Shown here: positions 1 through 7,560 of the stretch, piece after piece
Layout of the letters: each line of letters starts with the position of its first letter
How positions within the stretch are numbered: the stretch's first letter is position 1
Assembly (NCBI RefSeq): GCF_005937885.2
Contig: NZ_CP042176.1
Coordinates: forward strand, 3,839,501-3,903,500
From: Bradyrhizobium sp. KBS0727
GTDB taxonomy: Bacteria > Pseudomonadota > Alphaproteobacteria > Rhizobiales > Xanthobacteraceae
Direction: 5' to 3'
Length of the DNA: 64,000 nucleotides
Translations under genes and position numbers: made by a program
Notes under the pieces: model-generated
The model's input: the letters and a program-made list of their open reading frames with translations, nothing else
Database searches by the model: none
What the model was told of the DNA's origin: nothing

Positions 1-213
1 GATTGCGACGACATCACAGCCACGAAGAAGCTTACTGTCGATTGCCAGATTGAACATTGCCAGATCCCGAACGCGGCCATCGATCTGGAGCTTTGTCCGG
101 ATCGACCAGACGTGTTTGGGTCGCAGCGGCGGCTTTGCCCCGGTCAGCTTTCCCTTGTTCCACGGCACTCGCTTGGGCGAGGGGGCAGCTTTCACTTGAT
201 CCTGCATGGCCAT
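1..213 (-). CDS. Short tyrosine recombinase/integrase, N-terminal part (cut by window edge)
   Basis: Read on the minus strand from ATG at 213, this frame stays open to base 1 and continues outside the window. It encodes about 71 residues, including PWNKGKLTGAK, PKHVWSIR and NLAIDSKL. These match, nearly residue for residue, the start of the complete recombinase at 21687-22310, so the two are paralogues. A GAGGAG-like ribosome site sits just before the ATG. The arginine after SKL is the expected first catalytic Arg of the tyrosine recombinase fold. An extra Leu (SKLLRGCD versus SKLRACD) lies next to it. The remaining catalytic residues would lie off the left edge, so activity cannot be judged. 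Its role is probably DNA integration or excision of the adjoining accessory region. Confidence 0.8.
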   Translation of the reverse strand, partial: MAMQDQVKAAPSPKRVPWNKGKLTGAKPPLRPKHVWSIRTKLQIDGRVRDLAMFNLAIDSKLLRGCDVVAI

Positions 214-352
214 ACTCCTCGGCTCGGTTACAGAGGCGAGAAGCGTGTGCCACCGGATTAGGCATTGGTTATCAGTTCGGTTTTCGGACTAACCGGTCGG
301 GCGGAAAACGCCCTTTGGCGTTTGACCTTCTGACCATGTCCGCTCCTGAGGG

Positions 353-571
353 GATTTTGTTGCAAAAGTCGAAAATCGAATGACCGCAAAAATCTCGCAA
401 AAGCTGATCTTTGGACTTCTCTGCTGCTGCATCGTTCTTCAGCGCCACTACTGAGACCCGTGATCGATTCTGGATGAAGCGATATGGTCCCTCACGCCGC
501 GGCGGGTAAAACGCCTCAGTGGCTCTAAGAATTTTTGTTCGCCACCCCAAAAAGACTTTTGCAACAATATC
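353..571 (+). mobile_element. MITE-like element, copy 1 (219 bp)
   Basis: A 219-bp sequence bounded by imperfect 18-bp terminal inverted repeats: GATTTTGTTGCAAAAGTC on the left and its near complement on the right (17 of 18 match). A second copy of exactly the same length and orientation lies at 18619-18837, with only a few substitutions. There is no transposase inside. A conserved antisense frame (GWRTKILRATEAFYPP and onward) runs through both copies, but it is a by-product of sequence conservation rather than a convincing gene. The element is best read as a non-autonomous transposable element mobilised in trans. The parent family was not identified, and no clear target duplication could be seen. 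Confidence 0.75.
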
Positions 572-902
572 GGCACTTTTCGGACATGGTGCGATGTCCG
601 AGTTGAGTCTGCTTTCGGGGGTAATGCGGAAGTTGGATTTCGAGCCCACCAAGGGCAGCTTATGGCGCGAAACGGTCATTCGTGCTCCCTGAATCCATCG
701 CAAGCCCATGGTATCTTTGAGAACTACCAAATTAACACTCAGTAGCGAGTGATGAACGGCTTGAGTTGGTGTGGCGGGAGAGTAGGTGCTCGCAGGGCGA
801 ATTGCGGTAAACGGAATCTCACGAGATGGTCATTGCGGTAGCGAGCCTCGTTCAGCTCCCTCAGTTGCGACTCTGGCGTCGGAGTAGAAGCAGGAGATAA
901 TC
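572..902. other. Intergenic stretch without a supported gene
   Basis: Between the MITE and the DUF2066 gene there is no frame with family resemblance. The longest antisense frame simply runs on from the MITE. A ribosome-site-like AGGAG at the right end belongs to the GTG start at 903. Confidence 0.5.
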
Positions 903-1772
903 GTGGTTACTCGGCATGCGACAAAACGCCAGCGGCACTTGATATGTCTTAGTGCGGTACGCGCCATAATCAAGATATCGCTTACAGCTGTGTTGATGTG
1001 TTGCACCGGCACAATGGCGACCGAAGCGGCTGACCTATATCGAGCGCAGGCAATCGTCACGGGCCAAGGCGAGGCAAACCGCATCATCGGCTTCGCCTCT
1101 TGTTTGGAGGACGTTCTCATAAAAGTATCCGGTGCGCAGAAGCTTGCGGGCGACCGTCGATTGGCAGCATACAAACCGAAGGCGAAAGGTTTCGTCAGGG
1201 CATTTAGCTATCACGACCAAATGTCGGGCACTCCAACTCGCGACGAGCAGGGCACCCGCGATCGACCATACGATCTGATCGTCGACTTTGATGAAAAGAA
1301 AATCGACGACGTTCTCAAGGCACTTGGCCTCAAGCCGTGGCTTTCACGCCGTCCGGTCCTTGGGGTCTTTGTCGAGATGCAACAAGACCTGAAAAAGTAC
1401 ATGGTCACAGCTGATGCAGACCAGTCCGAATTACAACGTGAATCACTGCTCGCAGCAGCCGGCAAGCGGGGGATGACTATTGCGTTGCCCGGCGTGGCAG
1501 CATTGGCGAAATTGAGCATCAATGGCGTGGGGCTCAGGACGATGACTTCCTCGACATTGGCTTCGGTCGCGGCCCAGCAGGGTGGGGAAATCGCTCTGGT
1601 CGGGCGATTGGTCTGGGTCGATCGGGAGCTCGGATGGGCCACGCAGTGGCAGATGGACTGGCAGAGCCGGACACACCGATGGCAGGTTCGCGGAGTCACG
1701 TTTGATGAAGCTTTCCGACGCGGCATCGGCGGCGCTGCTCAGATTTTATCAAACAACGGCGATCCGGCATAG
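903..1772 (+). CDS. DUF2066 domain-containing protein, probably exported
   Basis: This 289-residue protein matches the DUF2066 pattern. After an N-terminal hydrophobic segment (about residues 22-42, ending near ATEAAD) comes the typical LYRAQAIVTGQG start. The conserved VLIKVSG block follows at about residues 70-80, and the family's C-terminal signature V-T-F-D-E-A-F-R-R-G lies near residue 270. The function of the family is unknown; members are usually exported. The GTG start is supported by AGGAG seven bases upstream. The gene stands alone between the MITE and a broken coiled-coil gene, and its GC content looks lower than that of the catabolic block. A CC pair in the hydrophobic segment could suggest a lipobox, but the spacing to the mature start is poor. 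Confidence 0.75.
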   Translation: MVTRHATKRQRHLICLSAVRAIIKISLTAVLMCCTGTMATEAADLYRAQAIVTGQGEANRIIGFASCLEDVLIKVSGAQKLAGDRRLAAYKPKAKGFVRAFSYHDQMSGTPTRDEQGTRDRPYDLIVDFDEKKIDDVLKALGLKPWLSRRPVLGVFVEMQQDLKKYMVTADADQSELQRESLLAAAGKRGMTIALPGVAALAKLSINGVGLRTMTSSTLASVAAQQGGEIALVGRLVWVDRELGWATQWQMDWQSRTHRWQVRGVTFDEAFRRGIGGAAQILSNNGDPA

Positions 1773-1817
1773 CCGGGCAGAACGCGACGTTGATAGAATT
1801 AGACCGTCATGAAGGCT

Positions 1818-1855
1818 GTCGAACGACCGCTCCTGGCGCAAAGCGGCCGTTCGAC
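1818..1855 (+). terminator. Hairpin after the DUF2066 gene
   Basis: A 14-bp inverted repeat (GTCGAACGACCGCT paired with AGCGGCCGTTCGAC, one G-T pair) with a 10-base loop lies 45 bases after the DUF2066 stop. There is no strong T-run, so termination is a reasonable but unproven reading. Confidence 0.45.
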
Positions 1856-1948
1856 AAAGTTCCGACGTCAGCAAACCCGAAATCAGCCAAGGCTAAGCGC
1901 GTCGTGCGCTTTTCCGAGCCGAGCCTTTGATGGACGCTGCAAGGCCGG

Positions 1949-2354
1949 CTACCAGTCATCGTCGTAGATCCACTCTCCTCGGAATCGAGGCGGCGCTCTT
2001 GCGTGCGGCGACTGAAGTGTCCGCTCGGGCTTGCGCAAGGTCGGAGTCGGCTGCGCAGGAGGCGGTGACTTCTTGAGCGGATTCTGCTCGGAGACCCTCG
2101 CTAGTACGCGTTTCATCTCTTCCTGGTTCGCCTTTAGCTCCTCAATGGCCTTTGAACTGTCGCGGACCAGTTGTTGTTGGTTCGCCTTGAGCTCTTCGAT
2201 GCTTCGCTCCAGATTCGCGAGATCGCGTGCTCACACGCGCAAGCTCTTCACCCGCGCGTGTGATCTGTCCGTAGGCGTGGGCGAGTCGTTCATCGGCGCG
2301 CGGGACCGGAGCATCGGGGGGCTGATTTGCCTTCGAAGTGGGTATGGAGTTCAT
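1949..2354 (-). pseudogene. Frameshifted coiled-coil protein gene
   Basis: On the minus strand an ATG at 2354 opens MNSIPTSKANQPP and runs in frame through GEELARV. The natural continuation then lies in the +1 frame. There it reads ANLERSIEELKANQQQ, a second IEELKANQ repeat, a proline-rich linker (KKSPPPAQPTP) and a C-terminus ending EWIYDDDW before TAG at 1951-1949. A TGA just upstream in the second frame shows that the two halves are joined only across a frameshift. The repeats suggest a short coiled coil. The function is unknown. It could also be a sequencing error, since both halves otherwise look intact. Confidence 0.6.
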
Positions 2355-2543
2355 TGGCGTTTCCTTTTCCGTCCAACGTCATCCCAAGGTTGAGGTCGAC
2401 TGTTCGTCGGGTCGAACAGCCGCCAACGCCGCGTTTAGTCTTGTTCAAAGAATGGCCGTATGATGGAGAGAACGCTCGTCTGATGTTCGGACATCAGCGG
2501 AGCGGCTGGTCCGTTTCGTGCCATCGTCCGTTTCTGGCGCTGC

Positions 2544-3047
2544 TCAAGCCGTCGTCTTGTTGCGACCTTGGGCCTTAGCGCGCTCCGGCGAGGATCGTCG
2601 CACACCGGGACCCGGATGCACATGAACGGCCTTGGCGGTCAGCGGTTCACCGCATTCCGAGCAGACCATGACGGGATCGAACATCTTCTTGCAGCTCTTG
2701 TGTTCGTGCAGCAGCGGCCGACCGCGCGAGTCGACCATGTGGATGTTGCCCCAGTGCACGATTGACATGATGATCGGATAGAGGTCGAGACCCTTCTGCG
2801 TCAGGATATACTCGTAGCGCTTGGGCGCTTCCTGATAGGGGATTTTGCGAAGTACGCCAAAACGGACGAGCTTTTTCAGCCGGTCGGCGAGCAGGTGCCG
2901 GGTTATCCCGAGCGACGACTGAAACTCGTCGAACCTGCGGATCCGAAGAAAACATTCGCGCAGGATGAGCAGGCTCCAGCGGTCACCGATCACCGCCACG
3001 GTGCGCGCCAGCGAGCACGGCTCCTCTTCGAGGGCATCCCATTTCAT
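2544..3047 (-). CDS. HxlR-family winged-helix transcriptional regulator
   Basis: A 167-residue protein with the HxlR signature: an N-terminal Cys (EEEPCSLART), then VIGDRWSLLILRECF as the start of the winged helix, LADRLKKLVRFGVL as the recognition region, and KRYEYILTQKGLDLYPI as the wing and following helix. The C-terminus has a CSECGEPL pair that resembles the metal-ribbon tail of one HxlR subgroup. The ATG at 3047 is preferred over the upstream TTG because GGAG lies six bases before it. The gene diverges from the HCCA-isomerase gene. The facing promoters each contain an AGTTCTA-N3-TAGAA inverted repeat, so it probably represses both itself and the catabolic operon. The inducer is unknown but is likely a pathway substrate or CoA ester. 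Confidence 0.88.
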   Translation of the reverse strand: MKWDALEEEPCSLARTVAVIGDRWSLLILRECFLRIRRFDEFQSSLGITRHLLADRLKKLVRFGVLRKIPYQEAPKRYEYILTQKGLDLYPIIMSIVHWGNIHMVDSRGRPLLHEHKSCKKMFDPVMVCSECGEPLTAKAVHVHPGPGVRRSSPERAKAQGRNKTTA

Positions 3048-3084
3048 CAACGTCTCCAGCAAATCTGCAGCGGCAAACAAATAA

Positions 3085-3113
3085 ATTCTAAATTAGAACT
3101 CACGCCATTTCAA
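3085..3113 (-). promoter_or_regulatory. Promoter of the HxlR gene with overlapping operator
   Basis: On the minus strand TTGAAA (3113-3108) and TAGAAT (3090-3085) are separated by 17 bases, a near-consensus sigma-70 promoter. The inverted repeat AGTTCTA-ATT-TAGAAT (3100-3085) covers the -10 hexamer and half of the spacer. The same repeat occurs in the facing promoter, which points to autorepression. Confidence 0.65.
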
Positions 3114-3166
3114 TGGGATATCGCATTACCAGCCGATCAGCGGAAGATGGAATGATAAACATCATA

Positions 3167-3195
3167 TTGACAGTTCTAAAATAGAACTCTATCGG
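3167..3195 (+). promoter_or_regulatory. Catabolic operon promoter with perfect palindromic operator
   Basis: A consensus -35 (TTGACA, 3167-3172) is followed after 17 bases by a weak -10 (TATCGG, 3190-3195). The spacer is almost entirely occupied by the perfect inverted repeat AGTTCTAAAATAGAACT (3172-3188). A regulator bound here would block RNA polymerase. The same half-sites recur at the divergent HxlR promoter. Confidence 0.65.
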
Positions 3196-3255
3196 TGGCG
3201 ACAAGGTCAACCGGGCGGCGAGCAATTCTTCGCCCATCGAAGGGAAGGGCGTTCC

Positions 3256-3894
3256 ATGGCTGCTCCGCTCAAGGTCGAGTTTCACTTCGATTTCGGCAGT
3301 CCCAACGCCTATCTCGCCGAACTGGCGCTGTCGGCGATCGAGCAGCGTACGGGCGTCAAATTTGATTACGTTCCGGTGCTGCTCGGCGGCGTCTACAAGG
3401 CGACCGGCAACATGTCGCCCGCCGAGTCGCTGCGCGGGATCAAGAACAAGCCTGAATACAATGCGCTTGAAACCGAGCGTTTTCTGCGCCGTCACAACAT
3501 CGCGAAGTTCAAGTCGAACCCGTTCTTTCCGGTGAACACCCTGACGCTGATGCGCGGCGCCGTCGCAGCCGAGTTCGAGGGGCTGTTTGAACCCTATTTC
3601 CGCGCCGCCTATCACCACATGTGGGTCGAGCCCAAGAAGATGGACGATCCCCAGGTGTTTCGCGAAGCATTCCTGGCTTCCGGGCTCGACATCGATCGCA
3701 TCGTCGCCCGTGCCCAGCAGGACGACGTCAAGAAGAAGCTGATCGAGAATACCAACAGCGCGGTGACGCGCGGCACGTTCGGTTCCCCGACCTTCTTCGT
3801 CGGCAACGAGATCTATTTCGGCAAGGACAGTCTGCGCGAGGTCGAGGACGAAATCCTGGCGCAGTTGGGCACGACGCAGCGCAAGACCGCGTGA
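3256..3894 (+). CDS. 2-hydroxychromene-2-carboxylate isomerase-like (DsbA/GST-kappa fold) protein
   Basis: A 212-residue thioredoxin-fold protein of the HCCA isomerase family. It has the N-terminal FHFDFGSPNAYLAE motif, whose Ser is the equivalent of the glutathione-contacting active-site Ser. An all-helical insert follows, with PVNTLTLMRG near residue 95, and the C-terminal GTFGSPTFFVGNEIYFG strand-turn carries the cis-Pro. Classical members use glutathione to isomerise a chromene acid in naphthalene-type aromatic degradation, while many homologues act on other aromatic intermediates. It is the first gene after the HxlR-controlled promoter, 63 bases ahead of a CoA ligase, so it probably acts in the same pathway. 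The true substrate is unknown. Confidence 0.85.
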   Translation: MAAPLKVEFHFDFGSPNAYLAELALSAIEQRTGVKFDYVPVLLGGVYKATGNMSPAESLRGIKNKPEYNALETERFLRRHNIAKFKSNPFFPVNTLTLMRGAVAAEFEGLFEPYFRAAYHHMWVEPKKMDDPQVFREAFLASGLDIDRIVARAQQDDVKKKLIENTNSAVTRGTFGSPTFFVGNEIYFGKDSLREVEDEILAQLGTTQRKTA

Positions 3895-3957
3895 ACATAC
3901 TTCAGGCTCCAGAGCGAATTGAGCCCGAAAAGGGCCTTGCAACGGGAGGTGTCATCG

Positions 3958-5502
3958 GTGGGTAGGCAGCAGCGTACAGTCGAGATCGTGAACATGTTGC
4001 CGCACCGTATCCATGAGGTGATGGATCCGCATGTTGCCGCCTCGCCGGATCGGACGGCGCTGATCGATGACAACGGCACGCTGACCTATCGCGAGCTCGA
4101 TCGTGCGGTTGAGGGCACCGTGGACGCGCTGCGGGCGCTCGGCATCCGCGCCGGCGATCGCGTGATGCTCGTCAGCGAGAATTCGATTCCGCTCGCCTGT
4201 CTGCTGTTCGCCGCCAGCCGCCTCGATGCCTGGGCGATTGTTGCCAATCCGCGCCTTTCGCCCCGCGAACTCGACCAGATCAGGGACCACAGCGGCGCCC
4301 GGCGCATGTTCTTCACGGCTGGCGTCTCGGAAGAGGCGGCCGCGCACGCCGCGCGCTACGACGCGCCGGTGCAGGATGTCGGGACGCTGCGCGGCATCGG
4401 CGTTTCCGCGCTGAACAAGGCGACGCAGCCCGAGCCGGTCGAAGCCGACGGCGCACAACAGGTCGCGGTCCTGATCTACACCTCCGGCACCACCGGAGCG
4501 CCCAAGGGCGTCATGCTTACGCACCGGAACCTGCTGTTCTCGGCCAGGAGTACCGCGAGCTTGCGCAACATGACGGCGGAGGACGTACAGTATTGCGTCC
4601 TGCCGATCTCGCACATTGTCGGCATCTCGCTGTTGACGATGACGCTGATGGTCGGCGCGGTGACCCGGCTGGTCAGCAAGTACAGCCCGGCCGGACTCGC
4701 CAAGGCGCTGGCCGAGGAAGGCGTCACGATTCTCAACGGCGTGCCGGCCACCTATCAACGACTGCTGGAATACAAGCAGACGGCAGGCTTGCCGAAACTG
4801 GAGCGTGGCGCGCTGCGGCTGATGGGCGTCGCGGGGGCGCCGCTCGATCTCGAACTCAAGGTGCGCGTCGAGAAGGAACTCGGACTTCCCCTCTTCAACG
4901 CGTTCGGCATCACCGAATGCTCGCCCGGGATTTCCAGCGTTCGGCCGGAGGCGCCGCGCAACGACAACTCGGTCGGTCCCCTGATTTCGGGCATCGAGGC
5001 CCGAATCGTCGGGCACGACGGCGCCGCGGTGGCGAACGGCGAGATCGGCGAGCTGCATGTCCGCGGGCCCAACGTGATGCGCGGCTACTACCGCGCGCCT
5101 GATCTCACGGCGAAAGCGATCGATCCGGGCGGCTGGTTCAACACCGGTGACCTCGCGCGCTTCGAAGGCGATGCGCTGTTCATCGTCGGCCGCACCAAAG
5201 AGATGATCATCCGTTCCGGCTTCAACGTCTATCCGGCCGAGATCGAGGCGGTTCTGAGCACCCATTCCGACGTGGTGCAATGCGCCGTGGTCGGACGGCC
5301 GGTCGAGGGCAATGAAGAGATCGTAGCCTTCGTTCAGCTGCTGAAAGGCACCGGAGCTACCGCGCAGGACCTGATGGCTCATGTCGCGCCGCAGCTCACT
5401 TCCTACAAGCGGCCATCCGAGATCATCCTGATGGACGCGCTGCCCGCTACATCGACGGGCAAGCTCCTGAAACACAAATTGGCGGAGTCGCTGCGCAAAT
5501 GA
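3958..5502 (+). CDS. Acyl-CoA ligase (class I adenylate-forming enzyme)
   Basis: An AMP-binding enzyme that would activate a carboxylic acid to its CoA ester. It shows the P-loop-like YTSGTTGAPKGVM, the NAFGITEC motif, TGDLARFEG, GRTKEMIIRSGFNVYP and the C-terminal catalytic lysine in PATSTGKLLKHKL. The frame opens at 3919, but GTG at 3958 has GGGAGG eight bases upstream and is preferred, giving about 514 residues. It is of the medium size usual for long-chain or aromatic acid ligases. It follows the HCCA-isomerase gene and is followed after 29 bases by an SDR, so it is likely the entry step of the pathway. Substrate specificity cannot be read from the sequence. Confidence 0.88.
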   Translation: MGRQQRTVEIVNMLPHRIHEVMDPHVAASPDRTALIDDNGTLTYRELDRAVEGTVDALRALGIRAGDRVMLVSENSIPLACLLFAASRLDAWAIVANPRLSPRELDQIRDHSGARRMFFTAGVSEEAAAHAARYDAPVQDVGTLRGIGVSALNKATQPEPVEADGAQQVAVLIYTSGTTGAPKGVMLTHRNLLFSARSTASLRNMTAEDVQYCVLPISHIVGISLLTMTLMVGAVTRLVSKYSPAGLAKALAEEGVTILNGVPATYQRLLEYKQTAGLPKLERGALRLMGVAGAPLDLELKVRVEKELGLPLFNAFGITECSPGISSVRPEAPRNDNSVGPLISGIEARIVGHDGAAVANGEIGELHVRGPNVMRGYYRAPDLTAKAIDPGGWFNTGDLARFEGDALFIVGRTKEMIIRSGFNVYPAEIEAVLSTHSDVVQCAVVGRPVEGNEEIVAFVQLLKGTGATAQDLMAHVAPQLTSYKRPSEIILMDALPATSTGKLLKHKLAESLRK

Positions 5503-5531
5503 AGCGGGCGAGATCGCTTCACCCTTAGCAA

Positions 5532-6284
5532 ATGCGGAGAATATCCTTGCAGAAGAGAAACAGAACAGTCGCGGTCATCGGCGCTGGCGATTTTATCGGC
5601 GGCGAGATTGCCAAGAAGTTCGCCTCCGAAGGCTTTACGGTGTTCGCCGGTCGCCGTAACGGCGACAAGCTCGCACCGCTCGTCAAGGATATCGAGGCCG
5701 CCGGCGGCGAGATCCATGCCCGTTCGCTCGACGCGCGCAAGGAAGAGGAGATCATCTCCTTTCTCAACGATGCCGACAAGCATGCACCGATGGAGGTCTG
5801 CATCTTCAACATCGGCGCCAACGTCAATTATCCAATCCTCGACACCACCGAGCGCGTGTTTCGAAAGGTCTGGGAGATGGCGTGCTACTCCGGCTTCCTG
5901 GCGGGTCGCGAGGCGGCGCGGCTGATGCTGCCGCGCGAGGGCGGCAAGATCTTCTTCACCGGCGCCACCGCGTCCTTGCGCGGCGGGAGCGGCTATGCCG
6001 CCTTTGCCAGCGCCAAGTTCGGCCTGCGCGCCGTGGCCCAGGCGATGGCACGTGAATTGGGTCCGAAAAACATCCATGTCGCGCATCTCATCATCGATTC
6101 CGGCGTCGATACCGAATGGGTTCGCCAGCGCCGCATCGAAGCGCTGGGACCGAACGCGCTCGACAATCCCGACCTGCTGATGCCGCCGTCGTCGGTCGCG
6201 ACATCCTACTGGCAGCTCTACCAGCAGCCGAAAAGCGCCTGGACGTTCGAACTGGAAATCCGCCCATTCGGCGAGAAGTGGTAG
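5532..6284 (+). CDS. Atypical SDR-family protein with Phe in place of catalytic Tyr
   Basis: A 250-residue Rossmann-fold protein of the short-chain dehydrogenase family, with an N-terminal VAVIGAGDFIGGEIAKKF nucleotide-binding region and a FNIGANVN stretch in place of the usual NNAG. At the active site the usual Y-x-x-x-K reads F-A-S-A-K, so the catalytic Tyr is Phe while the Lys is kept. This matches a known divergent SDR subgroup that lacks the tetrad Tyr. The C-terminus (EIRPFGEKW) is identical to that of the second SDR at 16350, so the two are paralogues. A TTG at 5547 has a better-placed GGAGA and may be the real start. It lies 12 bases before an acyl-CoA dehydrogenase gene. Confidence 0.83.
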   Translation: MRRISLQKRNRTVAVIGAGDFIGGEIAKKFASEGFTVFAGRRNGDKLAPLVKDIEAAGGEIHARSLDARKEEEIISFLNDADKHAPMEVCIFNIGANVNYPILDTTERVFRKVWEMACYSGFLAGREAARLMLPREGGKIFFTGATASLRGGSGYAAFASAKFGLRAVAQAMARELGPKNIHVAHLIIDSGVDTEWVRQRRIEALGPNALDNPDLLMPPSSVATSYWQLYQQPKSAWTFELEIRPFGEKW

Positions 6285-6296
6285 GGAGCATCTGCG

Positions 6297-7478
6297 ATGG
6301 AGCTCGCGCTTTCGCCTGAAGATGCCGCGTTCCGCGACGAGGTCCGTGCCTTCATCGCGGACAATTATCCGGCGGAGATGCGGGTTGCCAATCCAGAGAC
6401 CGATTTGAGCAAGGAGCAGATGCTGCTGTGGCATCGCATCCTGCACAGGAAGGGCTGGATCGCTCCGCTCTGGCCGAAGGAATATGGCGGACCCGGCTGG
6501 CCGATAACCAGGCGTTTCATCTTCGAACAGGAGACGACGCGCGCCGGCACGATGCCGCCATTGGCCTTTAGCGTCACCATGGTCGGACCCGTCATCTACA
6601 CCTTTGGCAATGAGGCGCAGAAAAAGAAGTTTCTGCCCCGCATATTGTCGGGCGAGGACTGGTGGTGCCAGGGCTATTCCGAGCCGGGATCGGGCTCCGA
6701 CCTCGCCACCGTCCGCACCAAGGCGGTGCGTGACGGCGACCACTATATCGTCAACGGTCACAAGACCTGGACCACGCTGGCGCAGCACGCCGACTGGATC
6801 TTTTGTCTGGTCCGGACCGATCCGACTGCAAAACCGCAATCCGGTATTTCGTTCCTCCTGATCGACATGAAGTCGCCGGGCGTCACCGTGCGCCCGATCA
6901 TCACCATCGACGGCTCGCACGAGGTCAATGACGTGTTCCTGGAAGATGTCCGGGTTCCCGTCGCGAACCTGATCGGTGAGGAGAACAAGGGCTGGACCTA
7001 CGCGAAATTCCTGCTCGGCAACGAACGTACCAGCATGGCCGGCATTGGCCGTTCGACCCGCTACATCGACAGACTGAAGAAGATCGTGAAGGCTGAGATT
7101 CCGGTCGACGACCCCGCGCATCTCGAATTCGTCAAAGAAATCGCCCGCGTCGAACTCGACGTGTTGGCGCTGGAGGCGACCGAGCTGCGCGTCGTGGCGC
7201 AGATGGCACGCGGTATCGATCCAGGGCCGGCGGCATCGCTGTTCAAGATCCGTGGCACCGAAATCTTCCAGAACATCACCGAACTGACCCATCGCGCGAT
7301 CGGCAATTACGGCCTGGCGATCCGCGAGCATCCGGTCAGCGCCAATCACTTCATGCCGGGACCGGACTACGGCCACACCGCGTCGGAAAAATACCTGAAC
7401 TCGCGCAAGCTCAGCATCTACGGCGGATCGAACGAGATCCAACGCAACATCATCGCCAAGGCGGTACTCGGCCTCTAG
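6297..7478 (+). CDS. Acyl-CoA dehydrogenase, subunit/paralogue 1
   Basis: A 393-residue flavoprotein with the N-terminal helical domain, the central beta domain (SEPGSGSDLATVRTKA near residue 125, WTTLAQHADW) and the C-terminal helical domain ending in YGGSNEIQRNIIAKAVLGL. The position that carries the catalytic Glu in medium-chain dehydrogenases (the E of YEG) is Gly here, as in many bacterial enzymes for bulky substrates. A second, shorter dehydrogenase follows at 7561. Such tandem pairs often form one heteromeric enzyme acting on ring-bearing acyl-CoAs, as known for steroid side-chain pathways. Expected role: alpha,beta-desaturation of the CoA ester. GGGAG precedes the ATG. Confidence 0.9.
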   Translation: MELALSPEDAAFRDEVRAFIADNYPAEMRVANPETDLSKEQMLLWHRILHRKGWIAPLWPKEYGGPGWPITRRFIFEQETTRAGTMPPLAFSVTMVGPVIYTFGNEAQKKKFLPRILSGEDWWCQGYSEPGSGSDLATVRTKAVRDGDHYIVNGHKTWTTLAQHADWIFCLVRTDPTAKPQSGISFLLIDMKSPGVTVRPIITIDGSHEVNDVFLEDVRVPVANLIGEENKGWTYAKFLLGNERTSMAGIGRSTRYIDRLKKIVKAEIPVDDPAHLEFVKEIARVELDVLALEATELRVVAQMARGIDPGPAASLFKIRGTEIFQNITELTHRAIGNYGLAIREHPVSANHFMPGPDYGHTASEKYLNSRKLSIYGGSNEIQRNIIAKAVLGL

Positions 7479-7526
7479 AGCACGATCCGGAAAAGCGGGT
7501 ACCGGTTTTCCGAAAAGGTCATGCTC
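7478..7526. repeat. Intergenic palindromic repeat (GAGCACGATCC type)
   Basis: A 49-base imperfect palindrome starts at the last base of the dehydrogenase stop codon: GAGCACGATCCGGAAAA pairs with TTTTCCG and TCATGCTC at the far end. Sequences of this type are scattered between genes in Bradyrhizobium relatives. It lies inside the operon, so it may affect mRNA stability or processing between the two dehydrogenase genes rather than end transcription. Confidence 0.65.
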
Positions 7527-7560
7527 GAACAAAAGATAGACCGGCAAACAGGGGAATCGG

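Noticed and set aside
272..730. Conserved antisense ORF through the MITE (also 18379-18894)
   Set aside because: It is conserved only because the MITE is. Its ends differ outside the element, there is no ribosome site, and it has no family.
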